This document shows positions 51,285 through 62,500 of a DNA stretch of 64,000 bases, piece by piece; position 1 is the first letter of the stretch, and each line of letters starts with the position of its first letter. Source of the DNA: Bacillus sp. MRMR6 (GTDB lineage Bacteria > Bacillota > Bacilli > Bacillales > Cytobacillaceae). The notes under the pieces are model-generated. The model made no database searches. It saw nothing but the letters and a program-made list of their open reading frames with translations, and was not told the DNA's origin. The DNA lies in assembly GCF_001940785.1 (NCBI RefSeq), contig NZ_MSLS01000001.1, positions 226,739-290,738 of the forward strand. Reading direction: 5' to 3'. The translations under genes and the position numbers were made by a program.

Positions 51285-51947
51285 GTGAAATATAGAAGCG
51301 TATTTGACATAATTGGACCAGTCATGATCGGTCCATCAAGTTCACATACAGCAGGTGCAGCTAGAATTGGTAAAGTGGCAAGAAGCTTGTTTGGAAGAGA
51401 ACCTAAGTGGGCTAATATCTCACTCTATGGTTCTTTTGCTAAAACGTATAGAGGTCACGGTACAGATGTTGCATTAGTAGGCGGTTTATTAGATTTCGAA
51501 ACAGACGATGTAAGGATTATTAATGCAATCGACATTGCCAAGGAAAAAGGAATCAAGCTTCGCTTTATTGAAGAGGATGCGGTAACGGACCATCCTAATA
51601 CCGCAAGAGTCATGATTGGTGATGAAAAAGGTGAGCTTGAATTAGTTGGAATCTCTATTGGCGGCGGTAAAATCGAAGTAACAGAATTAAATGGATTCGA
51701 GTTAAAGTTGTCTGGTAACCATCCTGCGATTTTAGTTGTGCATAACGACCGTTTTGGAGCGATTGCTAGTGTTTCAAATGTCCTTGCCAAACATGAAATC
51801 AATATTGGTCATATGGAAGTGTCACGGAAGGAAATAGGAAAAATCGCCCTCATGACCATTGAAGTTGACCAAAATATTAAAGAAAAAATACTTCTGGAAC
51901 TAGAAAAACTCCCAAATATACTGAAAGTAACGAAAATAGTTGATTAA
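51285..51947 (+). CDS. sdaAB: L-serine dehydratase beta subunit
   Basis: One of two subunits of the iron-sulfur L-serine deaminase producing pyruvate and ammonia; 220 residues. N-terminal signature GPVMIGPSSSHTAGAARIGK; C-terminal ACT domain (about 145-220, ILVVHNDRFGAIASVSNVL). GTG 51285 follows GGGAGGGG. It lies 19 bases before sdaAA. Confidence 0.94.
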   Translation: MKYRSVFDIIGPVMIGPSSSHTAGAARIGKVARSLFGREPKWANISLYGSFAKTYRGHGTDVALVGGLLDFETDDVRIINAIDIAKEKGIKLRFIEEDAVTDHPNTARVMIGDEKGELELVGISIGGGKIEVTELNGFELKLSGNHPAILVVHNDRFGAIASVSNVLAKHEINIGHMEVSRKEIGKIALMTIEVDQNIKEKILLELEKLPNILKVTKIVD

Positions 51948-51966
51948 GCCTAAGAGGGGGATACAT

Positions 51967-52851
51967 GTGTTTCGTAACGTTGCTGAGTTAGTAGAACTAG
52001 CAATCAGTCAAAATAAAAAAATATCTGAAATCATGATAGAACAGGAAGTCACTGTGAGCGGACGTTCCCGTGAAGAGGTTTTTTCATTTATGGATCGAAA
52101 TTTAACTGTCATGGAAGAAGCAATTGAACGGGGATTAAAAGGGGTAACATCACATTCCGGGCTAACAGGCGGTGATGCAGTTCTTTTACAAAAATATATA
52201 GAAAAAGGGAAATTTCTATCCGGTGAAATCTTGCTAGATGCAGTTAGTAAGGCAGTTGCCACAAATGAGGTCAACGCTGCAATGGGGACGATATGCGCCA
52301 CGCCTACTGCGGGTTCTGCAGGTGTAGTCCCAGGTACCTTGTTTGCAGTAAAGAATAAGCTGAATCCTACCAGAGAAGAGATGATTAGGTTTTTGTTTAC
52401 ATCGGGAGCGTTTGGCTATGTAGTTGCAAACAATGCATCGATTTCAGGTGCTTCTGGAGGCTGCCAGGCTGAGGTTGGTTCGGCGTCTGGTATGGCTGCA
52501 GCTGCCATAGTAGAAATGGCAGGTGGGACACCTGAGCAAAGTGCGGAAGCAATGGCAATTACGCTAAAGAATATGCTAGGGCTTGTTTGTGACCCGGTGG
52601 CAGGACTGGTAGAAGTTCCATGTGTGAAAAGAAACGCCATGGGTGCAGCGAATGCCATGGTTGCTGCTGATATGGCATTAGCAGGGATCACAAGCCGTAT
52701 TCCTTGTGACGAAGTGATTGATGCTATGTACAAAATTGGTCAGAACATGTCGTCTGCTCTAAAAGAAACTGCTCAGGGAGGGTTGGCGGCAACACCGACA
52801 GGTCGTGAACTTGAGGCAAAGATCTTCGGTACTCCGCTGAAGAAACCGTGA
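51967..52851 (+). CDS. sdaAA: L-serine dehydratase alpha subunit
   Basis: Catalytic subunit of 294 residues carrying the [4Fe-4S] cluster; cysteines are in GTICATPTAGSAG, GGCQAEVGSASG and LVCDPVAGLVEVPCVKR. GTG 51967 (MFRNVAEL) is the start by homology and follows GAGGGGGA by 6 bases. An out-of-frame ATG at 51965 opens a 9-codon decoy frame. The stop overlaps recG (GTGA). Confidence 0.93.
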   Translation: MFRNVAELVELAISQNKKISEIMIEQEVTVSGRSREEVFSFMDRNLTVMEEAIERGLKGVTSHSGLTGGDAVLLQKYIEKGKFLSGEILLDAVSKAVATNEVNAAMGTICATPTAGSAGVVPGTLFAVKNKLNPTREEMIRFLFTSGAFGYVVANNASISGASGGCQAEVGSASGMAAAAIVEMAGGTPEQSAEAMAITLKNMLGLVCDPVAGLVEVPCVKRNAMGAANAMVAADMALAGITSRIPCDEVIDAMYKIGQNMSSALKETAQGGLAATPTGRELEAKIFGTPLKKP

Positions 52852-54896
52852 AACCAAAAATATTAGAACCTATTACAGTATTAAGAGGCATCGGGGAAGA
52901 AACGGCTGAAGGCTTAGCAGAAATGAACATTTATACAGTCAAGGATTTATTAGAATACTTCCCATACCGGTATGAAGATTATCGTTTACGTGATCTTTCA
53001 GAAGTTCAACACGAAGAAAAAATCACGGTCGAAGGGAAGGTTCATAGTGAGCCTTCTCTTAGCTATTTTGGCCGTAAAAAATCAAAACTTACGTTTCGTT
53101 TCTTCATCGACCGTTATCTGGTGAAGGTGGTATTCTTTAACCAGCCTTACTTAAAAAATAAAATTGTAATGAATGACACCATAACGATTACCGGAAAATG
53201 GGACCAGCATAAACAAACGATTACTGGCGGTGAACTGCAGCTGGGACATAATACAAAAATGACAGATTTTGAGCCCGTTTATTCTCTAAAAGGTAAAATT
53301 ACTACAAAAGGAATGCGGAAATTTATCAGTATTGCCTTTAAGCAATTTGGTAATGGTATTGAAGAAATACTCCCCATCTCCCTTGTTAAAAAGTATCGCC
53401 TGTTAGATCGTAATGAAGCATTTAGGGCCATGCACTTTCCTCAGAACGCCGAGGAGGTTAAGCAGGCGAGGCGCCGATTTGTTTATGAAGAATTCCTTCT
53501 TTTTCAATTGAGAATACAAGCTTTAAGAAAGTTTGAACGGGAAAATGCACCTGGATTACAACAGAAGTTCTTAGCAGAAAAATTAGAAGAGTTTATTCAT
53601 CGTTTACCTTTTCCACTAACAAATGCACAAGATCGTGTGGTAAATGAAATTCTTATAGATCTAAAGTCTCCGTTAAGGATGAATCGACTTTTACAAGGTG
53701 ATGTTGGTTCAGGGAAAACGGTGGTGGCTGCCATTGGGTTATTCGCCAGTGTTACAGCTGGTTTTCAAGGAGCATTAATGGTTCCGACAGAAATACTAGC
53801 TGAACAGCATTCCGAGTCCCTTACAAAACTGCTCCAGCCCTTTGATGTGCGCTGCGAACTTCTAACTAGCTCCATAAAAGGAAAACGCCGCAGAGAGGTC
53901 CTTCATGAATTAGCAGAGGGAAAAGTAGATATATTAATTGGGACACACGCACTAATCCAAGATGAAGTTAATTTTAAAAGGCTTGGATTTGTCATAACAG
54001 ATGAACAGCACCGTTTTGGAGTTGAACAGAGGAGAGTGCTTAGAGAAAAAGGTGAAAACCCAGATGTTTTATTTATGACAGCAACGCCCATACCACGGAC
54101 CTTAGCGATTACTGCGTTTGGGGAAATGGATGTTTCCATTATTGATGAAATGCCTGCAGGGAGAAAAGCGATTGAAACTTATTGGGCTAAACCAGAAATG
54201 TTAGATCGTGTGCTTTCATTTGTTGAAAAGGAATTAGTGAAAGGGCATCAAGCCTATGTCATATGTCCGCTGATTGAGGAATCTGACAAACTGGATGTTC
54301 AAAATGCAATTGATGTTCATACAACCTTAAGTCATTATTTTCAAAAGCGCTTCTCAGTCGGGCTCATGCATGGACGCCTGCATTCAGATGAAAAAGAAGC
54401 TGTGATGAAGCAATTTAGCATAAATGAAATCCAGGTCCTAGTATCAACCACTGTCGTCGAAGTTGGGGTAAATGTGCCCAATGCAACGATGATGGTAATT
54501 TACGATGCTGAAAGATTTGGACTATCACAGCTGCATCAGCTTCGCGGTCGTGTTGGCCGCGGTAGTGAACAGTCTTATTGTATCTTGCTCGCGAACCCAA
54601 AGTCTGAGGTAGGACAAGAACGAATGAGAATTATGACAGAAACAAATGATGGATTTGTCTTGAGTGAAAAAGATCTCGAACTTCGGGGGCCAGGCGACTT
54701 TTTTGGTAAGAAACAAAGCGGGATTCCTGAATTCAAGGTTGCTGATATGGTCCATGACTACAGGGCACTTGAAACGGCTAGGAATGATGCGGATCTGATG
54801 ATTCAATCGAAGGTTTTTTGGTCCTCTGAAGAATATAAATACTTAAGAAGTCAGCTTGAAGAAACAGGGGTATTAGAAGGAGAAAAGCTTGATTAA
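52848..54896 (+). CDS. recG: ATP-dependent DNA helicase RecG
   Basis: A 682-residue fork-remodelling helicase, same length as in B. subtilis. The N-terminal wedge/OB domain (about 1-230) is followed by Walker A LLQGDVGSGKTVVA, the DEAH-type box DEQHRFGVEQR, MTATPIPRT and the helicase C motifs VEVGVNVPNA and HQLRGRVGRG. GTG 52848 overlaps the sdaAA stop; no strong ribosome site is visible, so translation may be coupled. Confidence 0.95.
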   Translation: MKPKILEPITVLRGIGEETAEGLAEMNIYTVKDLLEYFPYRYEDYRLRDLSEVQHEEKITVEGKVHSEPSLSYFGRKKSKLTFRFFIDRYLVKVVFFNQPYLKNKIVMNDTITITGKWDQHKQTITGGELQLGHNTKMTDFEPVYSLKGKITTKGMRKFISIAFKQFGNGIEEILPISLVKKYRLLDRNEAFRAMHFPQNAEEVKQARRRFVYEEFLLFQLRIQALRKFERENAPGLQQKFLAEKLEEFIHRLPFPLTNAQDRVVNEILIDLKSPLRMNRLLQGDVGSGKTVVAAIGLFASVTAGFQGALMVPTEILAEQHSESLTKLLQPFDVRCELLTSSIKGKRRREVLHELAEGKVDILIGTHALIQDEVNFKRLGFVITDEQHRFGVEQRRVLREKGENPDVLFMTATPIPRTLAITAFGEMDVSIIDEMPAGRKAIETYWAKPEMLDRVLSFVEKELVKGHQAYVICPLIEESDKLDVQNAIDVHTTLSHYFQKRFSVGLMHGRLHSDEKEAVMKQFSINEIQVLVSTTVVEVGVNVPNATMMVIYDAERFGLSQLHQLRGRVGRGSEQSYCILLANPKSEVGQERMRIMTETNDGFVLSEKDLELRGPGDFFGKKQSGIPEFKVADMVHDYRALETARNDADLMIQSKVFWSSEEYKYLRSQLEETGVLEGEKLD

Positions 54897-54941
54897 GCAA
54901 ATCTAGAGTGAGGAAAAGCAGTTTTGGGGAAAAAGTATTTC

Positions 54942-54970
54942 TTGCAATCTGCTTTTTCTAATTTTATACT
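54942..54970 (+). promoter_or_regulatory. Sigma-A promoter of the fapR-plsX-fabD-fabG operon
   Basis: TTGCAA (54942-54947), 17-base spacer and TATACT (54965-54970), in the gap after recG. The predicted start, near 54977, falls inside the FapR operator. Confidence 0.7.
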
Positions 54971-54973
54971 ACT

Positions 54974-54995
54974 ATTAGTACCTAGTCATAAGATG
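54974..54995 (+). promoter_or_regulatory. FapR operator
   Basis: TTAGTACCTAGTCATAAG matches the FapR box consensus TTAGTACCTAnTCTTAA with a single difference in that left portion; the right arm is degenerate. It overlaps the expected transcription start, as in B. subtilis where FapR represses its own operon until malonyl-CoA releases it. Confidence 0.75.
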
Positions 54996-55013
54996 TCGGA
55001 CGGTGTGTTGAAA

Positions 55014-55580
55014 ATGAAAAGAACAAAAAAAGAACGGCAGCAAATGCTGACAGTAACAATCCATGATAATCCCTTTATCACCGACGAAGAGCTTGCTGAA
55101 AAATTTCTAGTAAGTGTGCAAACGATACGCCTTGACCGTTTGGAATTATCAATTCCTGAATTACGTGAACGGATTAAGCATGTAGCAGAGAAGAAATTTG
55201 AGGATGAGGTCCGCTCATTACCAATTGAAGAAGTAATTGGTGAAATAATAGACATTGAATTGGATCATAGTGCTATTTCAATACTTGATGTGAAAGAGGA
55301 GCATGTTTTTAAGCGTAATAAGATTGCTCGCGGGCATCACGTTTTCGCCCAGGCAAACTCTCTGGCAGTAGCAGTGATTAATGATGAGCTGGCCTTAACG
55401 GCAAAGGCTAATATTCAGTTTAAGCGTTCTGCAAGACAAGATGAACGTGTGATTGCAAAAGCAAGAGTATTAAAAATAGATGATGGTACGGGCAGAACGA
55501 TTGTGGAAGTAACTAGTTTTGTTAATAACGAACTAGTCTTTAAAGGTGAATTTGAAATGTATCGCTCGAAAAATCATTAA
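55014..55580 (+). CDS. fapR: Fatty acid and phospholipid regulator FapR
   Basis: Malonyl-CoA-responsive repressor of 188 residues. The N-terminal helix-turn-helix (about 10-45: [24 protein letters not shown]) binds the operator; the C-terminal hot-dog domain (about 75-185, with [17 protein letters not shown]) binds malonyl-CoA. ATG 55014 gives the B. subtilis length and N-terminus (MKRTKKERQ). The longer frame begins upstream of the promoter and ATG 54993 lies in the operator. The ribosome site is weak. Confidence 0.93.
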   Translation: MKRTKKERQQMLTVTIHDNPFITDEELAEKFLVSVQTIRLDRLELSIPELRERIKHVAEKKFEDEVRSLPIEEVIGEIIDIELDHSAISILDVKEEHVFKRNKIARGHHVFAQANSLAVAVINDELALTAKANIQFKRSARQDERVIAKARVLKIDDGTGRTIVEVTSFVNNELVFKGEFEMYRSKNH

Positions 55581-55594
55581 AGGATGATAACATA

Positions 55595-56608
55595 ATGAAA
55601 CTCGCAATCGATGCAATGGGTGGCGACAACGCTCCAAAAGAAATTGTTAATGGTGCAATGAAAGCTGTTGAAGCATTTCCAGATATACATATCACCCTAG
55701 TTGGGGACGAAAGTAAAATAAAAGAATACTTAACAAACCCAGAAAGAATTACAGTCCTACATACTACGGAAGTAATTCTAGGGACTGATGAACCAGTAAG
55801 AGCAGTGAGAAGGAAGAAAACGGCGAGCATGGTATTAGCGGCACAGCAAGTGGCTGATGGTGCTGCTGATGCATGTATTTCTGCTGGTAATACAGGTGCA
55901 CTAATGGCTGCAGGACTATTTGTTGTCGGTAGAATTGAAGGAATAGAGCGCCCTGCCCTGGCACCGACACTTCCTACTATTGGCGGGGAAGGTTTTCTGC
56001 TGTTGGATGTTGGTGCAAATGTTGACGCAAAAGCAGAACATTTATTACAATATGCCATTATGGGTTCGATTTACAGTGAAAAAGTAAGAGGAGTTGCGAA
56101 TCCGCGCGTCGGTCTTCTTAATATCGGTTCCGAAGAAAAGAAGGGAAATGAATTGACAAAACAAGCTTATGATCTCTTAAAATTGGCCAATCTTAATTTT
56201 GTCGGTAACGTCGAGGCAAGAGACCTGCTAGAAGGTGCCGCAGATGTTGTTGTGACAGATGGTTTCACCGGCAACATGGTATTGAAGACCATTGAAGGAA
56301 CAGCTTTATCCATGTTTAAAATGTTAAAGAGTTCATTAATGAGCAGTTTAAAAAGTAAATTAGCTGCCGCTGTTTTAAAACCTGAATTTAAAGCTTTAAA
56401 AAGTACTATGGATTATTCAGAATATGGCGGAGCTGGTCTTTTTGGACTAAAGGCTCCTGTTATTAAAGCGCATGGTTCTTCCAATGCTCAAGCGATATAT
56501 AGTTCAATTCGCCAGACAAGAGAGATGGTTGAAAAAAATGTGGGGTCACTAATTAAGACATCAATTGAAGAAATCGAAGAAATTGATGTAACTAAAATAA
56601 GGCTTTAA
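55595..56608 (+). CDS. plsX: Phosphate acyltransferase PlsX
   Basis: Converts acyl-ACP to acyl-phosphate for phospholipid synthesis; 337 residues. The N-terminal [12 protein letters not shown] and the [12 protein letters not shown] and [12 protein letters not shown] motifs are typical. ATG 55595 follows TAAAGGATGA. It is second in the FapR-controlled operon, 14 bases after fapR. Confidence 0.95.
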   Translation: MKLAIDAMGGDNAPKEIVNGAMKAVEAFPDIHITLVGDESKIKEYLTNPERITVLHTTEVILGTDEPVRAVRRKKTASMVLAAQQVADGAADACISAGNTGALMAAGLFVVGRIEGIERPALAPTLPTIGGEGFLLLDVGANVDAKAEHLLQYAIMGSIYSEKVRGVANPRVGLLNIGSEEKKGNELTKQAYDLLKLANLNFVGNVEARDLLEGAADVVVTDGFTGNMVLKTIEGTALSMFKMLKSSLMSSLKSKLAAAVLKPEFKALKSTMDYSEYGGAGLFGLKAPVIKAHGSSNAQAIYSSIRQTREMVEKNVGSLIKTSIEEIEEIDVTKIRL

Positions 56609-56622
56609 AAGGAGAGCAGGTT

Positions 56623-57570
56623 ATGGGTAAAATAGCATTCGTATTTCCGGGGCAAGGCTCTCAAGCGGTTGGAATGGGAAAAGAGCTGGCAGAGCGTTAT
56701 CTTGAGGTTAAAGCATATTTTGAAAAAGCGGACGAAACCCTTAAAACAGATTTAAGCAAGCTTATTTTTGAAGGGCCTCAAGAAGAATTAACATTGACAG
56801 TAAATACACAACCTGCCCTTTTAACAACAAGTATTGCAATCTTAAGTCTTTTTGAAAAATCTGGTATAAAAGCTGATTATTTAGCTGGTCATAGCCTAGG
56901 TGAATATACGGCCCTTGTAGCTGCAGGATCACTTACCTTTGAAGATGGCGTGTATGCTGTCCGAAAACGTGGGGAGTATATGGAGCGTGCTGTACCAAAT
57001 GGTGAAGGCTCCATGGCTGCTGTCTTAGGATTAGACCGCCAAGGGCTTACGCAGGTTACGAAAGAAGTTACCGAAACAGGGTTCCCTGTTTCATTAGCTA
57101 ATTTAAATTGTCCTGGGCAAATTGTCATCTCCGGATCAAAGAAAGGCGTAGAGTCTGCATCTGTTAAGGCAAAGGAAGCGGGAGCTAAGAGAGTGATCCC
57201 GCTAGAAGTAAGTGGACCTTTTCATTCTTCTTTGATGAAGCCTGCGGCAGATGAGCTAAGGACGGTACTAGATGGTTTAGAGATGAAAAATGCATCAATT
57301 CCAGTCATAGCAAATGTTTCCGCCGAGCCTATGAGTGAGGCGTTGGAAATAAAAGAGAATTTGATTGAACAACTGTACTCCCCTGTGTTATGGGAGGACA
57401 GTGTACTAAAAATGATCGATTTAGGCGTTGATACCTTTATTGAAATTGGACCAGGGAAGGTTTTGGCGGGGTTAGTTAAAAAAGTAAATCGAACTGTTAG
57501 AACCTATTCCGTTTCAGATGAACATAGCTGTCAAGCTGTAATTGAAGCATTAAAGGAGGAAAAACTTTGA
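56623..57570 (+). CDS. fabD: Malonyl-CoA:ACP transacylase FabD
   Basis: Loads malonate from CoA onto ACP; 315 residues. The N-terminal [12 protein letters not shown], the nucleophile S91 in GHSLGEY and the catalytic histidine in SGPFHSSLM are present. ATG 56623 follows AAGGAGAG. The stop overlaps fabG (TTGA). Confidence 0.96.
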   Translation: MGKIAFVFPGQGSQAVGMGKELAERYLEVKAYFEKADETLKTDLSKLIFEGPQEELTLTVNTQPALLTTSIAILSLFEKSGIKADYLAGHSLGEYTALVAAGSLTFEDGVYAVRKRGEYMERAVPNGEGSMAAVLGLDRQGLTQVTKEVTETGFPVSLANLNCPGQIVISGSKKGVESASVKAKEAGAKRVIPLEVSGPFHSSLMKPAADELRTVLDGLEMKNASIPVIANVSAEPMSEALEIKENLIEQLYSPVLWEDSVLKMIDLGVDTFIEIGPGKVLAGLVKKVNRTVRTYSVSDEHSCQAVIEALKEEKL

Positions 57571-58310
57571 ATCTAGCTGGAAAAATTGCTTTAGTCACGG
57601 GTGCATCAAGAGGTATAGGAAGAGAAATTGCACTTGAGCTTGCAAGACAGGGAGCAAATGTAGCAGTGAATTACTCTGGGAGTGAAGCAAAAGCAAATGA
57701 AGTAGTAGATGAAATAAAGACGATGGGGCGTGAAGCCTTTGCAGTGAAATGTGATGTTTCAAGTGCAGAGGAAGTAGCTGCCATGGTGAAAGGTACAACC
57801 GACAGGTTCGGCAGATTAGATATTCTTGTTAATAATGCAGGGATTACCAAGGATAATTTATTGATGAGGATGAAGGAAGAAGAATGGGATGATGTCTTAA
57901 ATATTAATCTTAAGGGTGTCTTCCTTTGTACAAAGGCTGTTACCCGCCAAATGATGAAGCAGCGCGTTGGCCGAATCATTAATATTTCTTCCGTTGTTGG
58001 AGTAAGCGGGAATCCAGGACAAGCCAATTATGTTGCAGCAAAAGCAGGAGTAATTGGGTTAACAAAAACCACGGCAAAAGAGCTTGCTACTAGGAATATT
58101 ACTGTCAATGTAATTGCACCTGGTTTTATTACCACGGATATGACCGACAAATTGACTGAAGAACTCAAAACGGAAATGCTTAAACAAATACCTTTAGCAC
58201 GTTTAGGTGAACCAAAGGATATTGCAAAAGCGGCTGCTTTTCTAGCTTCTGATGATGCTGGTTATATTACCGGACAGACCGTAAACATTAACGGCGGAAT
58301 GCTAATGTAA
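57567..58310 (+). CDS. fabG: 3-oxoacyl-ACP reductase FabG
   Basis: NADPH-dependent short-chain dehydrogenase of 247 residues. The cofactor loop [10 protein letters not shown] is at 11-20, NNAG at 89-92 and the catalytic S142, Y155 and K159 ([19 protein letters not shown]). TTG 57567 has AAGGAGG 7 bases upstream and overlaps the fabD stop. Confidence 0.95.
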   Translation: MNLAGKIALVTGASRGIGREIALELARQGANVAVNYSGSEAKANEVVDEIKTMGREAFAVKCDVSSAEEVAAMVKGTTDRFGRLDILVNNAGITKDNLLMRMKEEEWDDVLNINLKGVFLCTKAVTRQMMKQRVGRIINISSVVGVSGNPGQANYVAAKAGVIGLTKTTAKELATRNITVNVIAPGFITTDMTDKLTEELKTEMLKQIPLARLGEPKDIAKAAAFLASDDAGYITGQTVNINGGMLM

Positions 58311-58329
58311 ATTCATGAAATAAAACACT

Positions 58330-58357
58330 TTGTTTTATGGCATGATTATCCTATAAT
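58330..58357 (+). promoter_or_regulatory. Probable promoter of acpP
   Basis: A perfect TATAAT at 58352-58357 with TTGTTT (58330-58335) 16 bases upstream, in the 70-base fabG-acpP gap. An own promoter would suit the high demand for ACP. Confidence 0.5.
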
Positions 58358-58380
58358 AGTTTGAGGGGAGGTGAACAAGC

Positions 58381-58614
58381 ATGGCAGAGGTATTAGAACG
58401 TGTTACAAAAATCGTCGTTGACCGTCTTGGAGTAGACGAGTCTCAGGTTACGCTCGAGGCTTCATTTAAAGATGATCTTGGTGCTGATTCCCTTGATGTA
58501 GTAGAATTAGTAATGGAATTAGAAGATGAGTTCGATATGGAAATTTCTGACGATGATGCTGAAAAAATCAGCACAGTTGGTGATGCTGTTAATTACATAA
58601 ATACTAAGGCATAA
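58381..58614 (+). CDS. acpP: Acyl carrier protein
   Basis: A 77-residue acidic four-helix protein. The phosphopantetheine serine is S37 in the DSL motif of [10 protein letters not shown]. The ribosome site GGGGAGGTG is strong. It follows the fab genes and is closed by a terminator. Confidence 0.97.
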   Translation: MAEVLERVTKIVVDRLGVDESQVTLEASFKDDLGADSLDVVELVMELEDEFDMEISDDDAEKISTVGDAVNYINTKA

Positions 58615-58628
58615 TCGTAGAAATTCTT

Positions 58629-58660
58629 AAAAAGCTCCGTTTTCAAACGGGGCTTTTTTC
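58629..58660 (+). terminator. Terminator after acpP
   Basis: AAAAAGCTCCGTTT (58629-58642) pairs with AAACGGGGCTTTTT through a short loop, one wobble, ending in T6. Confidence 0.88.
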
Positions 58661-58767
58661 TGTATGATAGTACATGGCAGTTGAAAAAGCGCACAAGTTT
58701 TTTGCGTTTTGTTATTAATTTTTTTAAACTAGAGTAGATGTAAAATACATGCAAGGTGGAGACATTA

Positions 58768-59511
58768 ATGCGCAAAAAGCAAAAGGATAAAGATATGATT
58801 AATCGCGCAAAAGATAATCAATTCAAGGAGTTCCAAGATCGAATTGATATACATTTTGAAAATGAAAAGCTACTAAAACAAGCTTTTACTCATTCATCCT
58901 ATGTGAATGAGCATCGCAGAAAGCCTTATGAAGATAATGAAAGGCTGGAATTTTTAGGAGACGCTGTACTGGAACTAACAGTTTCACAATTTCTATTCAA
59001 AAAATATCCAATGATGAGTGAAGGGGAATTAACGAAACTTAGGGCAGCAATTGTGTGTGAGCCTTCACTTGTATCTTTTGCCAATGAGTTAGGCTTTGGA
59101 CAGCTGATTTTGCTGGGGAAAGGTGAAGAATTGACAGGAGGGAGAGAACGTCCTGCACTGCTTGCGGATGTATTTGAAGCCTTTATTGGAGCACTGTTTT
59201 TGGATAAGGGAATAGAAACCGTTATTCAGTATCTTTCTCAGATTGTTTTTCCTAAAATTAATGAAGGTGCTTTTTCTCATGTGATGGATTTTAAAAGCCA
59301 ATTACAGGAACTGATTCAAAGAGATGGGACAGGTGTGATTGAGTACCGTGTACTTCACGAAAAAGGTCCTGCCCATAATAAGGAATTTGTCTCAAGAGTA
59401 TTATTAAACGGCGAAGAATTAGGAACAGGTACGGGAAAGTCAAAAAAAGAAGCCGAACAGCATGCTGCCCAAATGGCGTTGGAAGTTCTAAAAGCAAAAA
59501 CTACCATGTAA
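58768..59511 (+). CDS. rnc: Ribonuclease III
   Basis: Double-strand-specific endoribonuclease of 247 residues in rRNA maturation and scRNA processing. The catalytic signature [14 protein letters not shown] and the second acidic site [13 protein letters not shown] are present; the dsRNA-binding domain covers about 172-245 ([22 protein letters not shown]). ATG 58768 follows AAGGTGGAG; GTG 58756 is an alternative overlapping that site. It starts the rnc-smc-ftsY group. Confidence 0.95.
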   Translation: MRKKQKDKDMINRAKDNQFKEFQDRIDIHFENEKLLKQAFTHSSYVNEHRRKPYEDNERLEFLGDAVLELTVSQFLFKKYPMMSEGELTKLRAAIVCEPSLVSFANELGFGQLILLGKGEELTGGRERPALLADVFEAFIGALFLDKGIETVIQYLSQIVFPKINEGAFSHVMDFKSQLQELIQRDGTGVIEYRVLHEKGPAHNKEFVSRVLLNGEELGTGTGKSKKEAEQHAAQMALEVLKAKTTM

Positions 59512-59567
59512 TGACAATCTATTGCTAAAGTCAGAGAGATTCCGGCCAGCTAGGGAGGAAAATGTAA

Positions 59568-62500
59568 ATGTATTTAAAACGGTTGGACATCATAGGATTT
59601 AAATCATTCGCTGAACGTATAGGAGTTGATTTTGTCCCTGGTGTAACTGCTGTAGTTGGACCAAATGGAAGTGGAAAGAGTAATATTATCGATGCCATTC
59701 GTTGGGTATTGGGTGAGCAATCGGCTAAGTCGCTCCGAGGCTCGAAGATGGAAGATATCATTTTTGCCGGAAGTGACTCGAGGAAACCGCTAAACTATGC
59801 TGAAGTCACTCTTACTCTCGATAATCATGATCAAAAACTTTCAATTGACTATAACGAAGTGAGTGTAACAAGAAGGGTTTCACGCTCTGGTGAAAGTGAA
59901 TTTTTAATAAATAAACAGTCTTGCCGGCTAAAAGATATTATTGATCTATTTATAGATTCCGGACTTGGAAGAGAAGCATTTTCGATCATTAGCCAAGGAA
60001 AAGTAGAAGAAATTCTAAATAGTAAGGCTGAGGACCGTAGAACCATTTTTGAAGAAGCTGCCGGCGTGCTCAAGTATAAGAACCGTAAGAAAAAAGCGGA
60101 AGTCAAACTCACAGAGACACAGGAAAACCTGAATCGTGTAAACGATATTTTACATGAGCTTGAGAGTCAAGTTGAGCCCTTGAAAATACAAGCGTCAATG
60201 GCAAAAGACTTTTTAGAGAAGAAGGAAGAACTTGAGAAAATTGAAGTCGCCTTAACGGTCTATGATATAGAAGATCTCCATAAAAAGTGGGAAAACTTAT
60301 CCGGTCAGCTCGAAGAACATAAGCGTGAGGAAATAAAGCTATCGGCCCAGCTTCAGGGAAAAGAAGCAAAAATCGAGGAGGCAAGAGATCAGATAGGTGC
60401 TTTAGATGAATCGATTGCCGATTTGCAAAATGTCCTTCTTTACGCTAGTGAAGAGCTCGAAAAGCTTGAAGGTAGAAAAGAAGTTTTAAAAGAGCGAAAG
60501 AAGAATGCATCACAAAATAAAGATCAGCTTGAGAGAAATATTGCTGAGTTTACTGAGAAAATCAGTCATTTGAAAAAAAGTAAAGACATACAAGCAGAAC
60601 TTGTAGAAAGTCTTACAAAACAGGTTAGCTCGTTACAATTTAAGCTAAAAGATAAGCAAGAAAAGCTTGCGATGTTCACAGAAAATATCGATGAAAAGAT
60701 CGATCGTTTAAAAAGTGAGTACATTGATCTTCTCAATGATCAGGCTGGCGCAAAAAATGAATTAAAGTATATTGAGCAGCAGCTTGAACAGCAAGAGAGG
60801 AAGAGTACTCGGCTTGATGCTGAAAATGAAAAATTTCTTTATGAACGGCAGACTGCCGAAATTAAAAAAACTAGTATCCAAGCAGCCCTAACAGAAATAC
60901 ATCAGAACATAGAAACTCAAGTATCTTCATTTCGTGAGAAACAGCGTCAACTTGAAGCAGTCAGAAATAACTATCAAAAACAAGAAAAAACACTATACCA
61001 AGCCTACCAAATAGTACAACAGGCAAGATCTAGAAAAGAAATGCTTGAGGAAATGGAAGAAGATTACTCTGGTTTTTTTCAAGGCGTAAAGGAAGTTCTA
61101 AAGGCTAGAGGAAAGAAACTTAATGGGATTGAAGGTGCAGTAGCTGAGCTCGTCACAGTGCCAAAGGAGTACGAAACAGCTCTAGAAACAGCCTTTGGAG
61201 GCGCATTGCAGCATGTTGTTGTGGATAACGAACAAAATGCTCGGTCAGCAATTCAGTTCTTAAAGCAGAATTCATTTGGACGAGCCACATTTTTGCCACT
61301 CAGTGTCATCAAAGGAAGAACATTGACGAGTGTTCAGCTTGCCTCGATACAAGCCCACCCTTCTTTGGTAGGGACAGCTGTAAGCTTAGTATCCTTTGAT
61401 CCTAAGTATGATTCAGTCATGAATAACCTTTTAGGGAATGTCGTAATTACAAAGGATTTAAAGGGTGCTAATGAATTAGCTAAGCTTCTACAATACCGTT
61501 GCCGTCTTGTCACTCTGGATGGTGACGTTGTAAACCCCGGTGGTTCGATGTCAGGAGGAGCACTAAAACAAAAATCAACATCCTTATTGACCCGGAAAGG
61601 TGAGCTTGAAGATTTAAAAGTGAAGCTCACGGTAATGGACCAGAAAGCAGCTGAACTAGAACGACTAGTAAAGGCTTTAAAAAGTGATATCCAAAATATT
61701 GAACTCCAGTTAGAGGAGATGCGCAAAAAGGGCGAAGCATTTCGAGCTGAAGAGCAGGCATTAAATGGAGACCTACGACAAGCGGAGTATGAAGAGAAAA
61801 ATATTGATGAGCGCTTAGCCGTATATGATTTAGAAAAGGGACAGTTTACGGATGAACAACAATCTTTAACTAAACGAAAATCTGAACTTCATGCAGCTGT
61901 TTCGTTCTTTAAGGACAAGGTAGCCTCACTTGAAAATCAAATCGATAAACTGACAAAACAAAAGACGCAGGATATGTCATCGAAAGAAACGCTTTCAAAG
62001 GATATGAATGAATTAAAGGTAGAATTTGCGGCAAAAAATGAACAGTTCCTTCATGCTAAGGAACGCTATGCTTTATTGGAACAGGACCTTCAGGAGAGTG
62101 AACAAAAACATTCCATATTCAGTGAAGATCTTCAATTGTTATCTTCAGAAATGACCAATAGTTCTTCAGGTGAAGAGCAATTAGATCTTGCTGCTAAAAT
62201 GAAACAGAAGGATAAAGAAGAAACCGTTAGACTTATTTCTTCTAGAAGACATGAACGATTATCCTTACACACATTCCTTGAAGATTTAGAACTAGAAGCA
62301 AAAGAGTTAAAGCGTCTGCACAGGGGAATGACGGAAGTTCTTAAGGACGAAGAAGTCAAAATCAATCGTTTAGATGTTGACCTGGAAAACCGACTCGCCC
62401 ATTTGCGAGAAGAATATTTACTATCTTTCGAGGGTGCAAAGGAACAATATCCATTAACCATCCCAGTTGACGATGCACGAAAGAGAATGAAGTTAATTAA

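Noticed and set aside
54914-54958. recG terminator AAAAGCAG...CTGCTTTT
   Set aside because: The loop would be about 29 bases and overlaps the fapR -35 region; not convincing.
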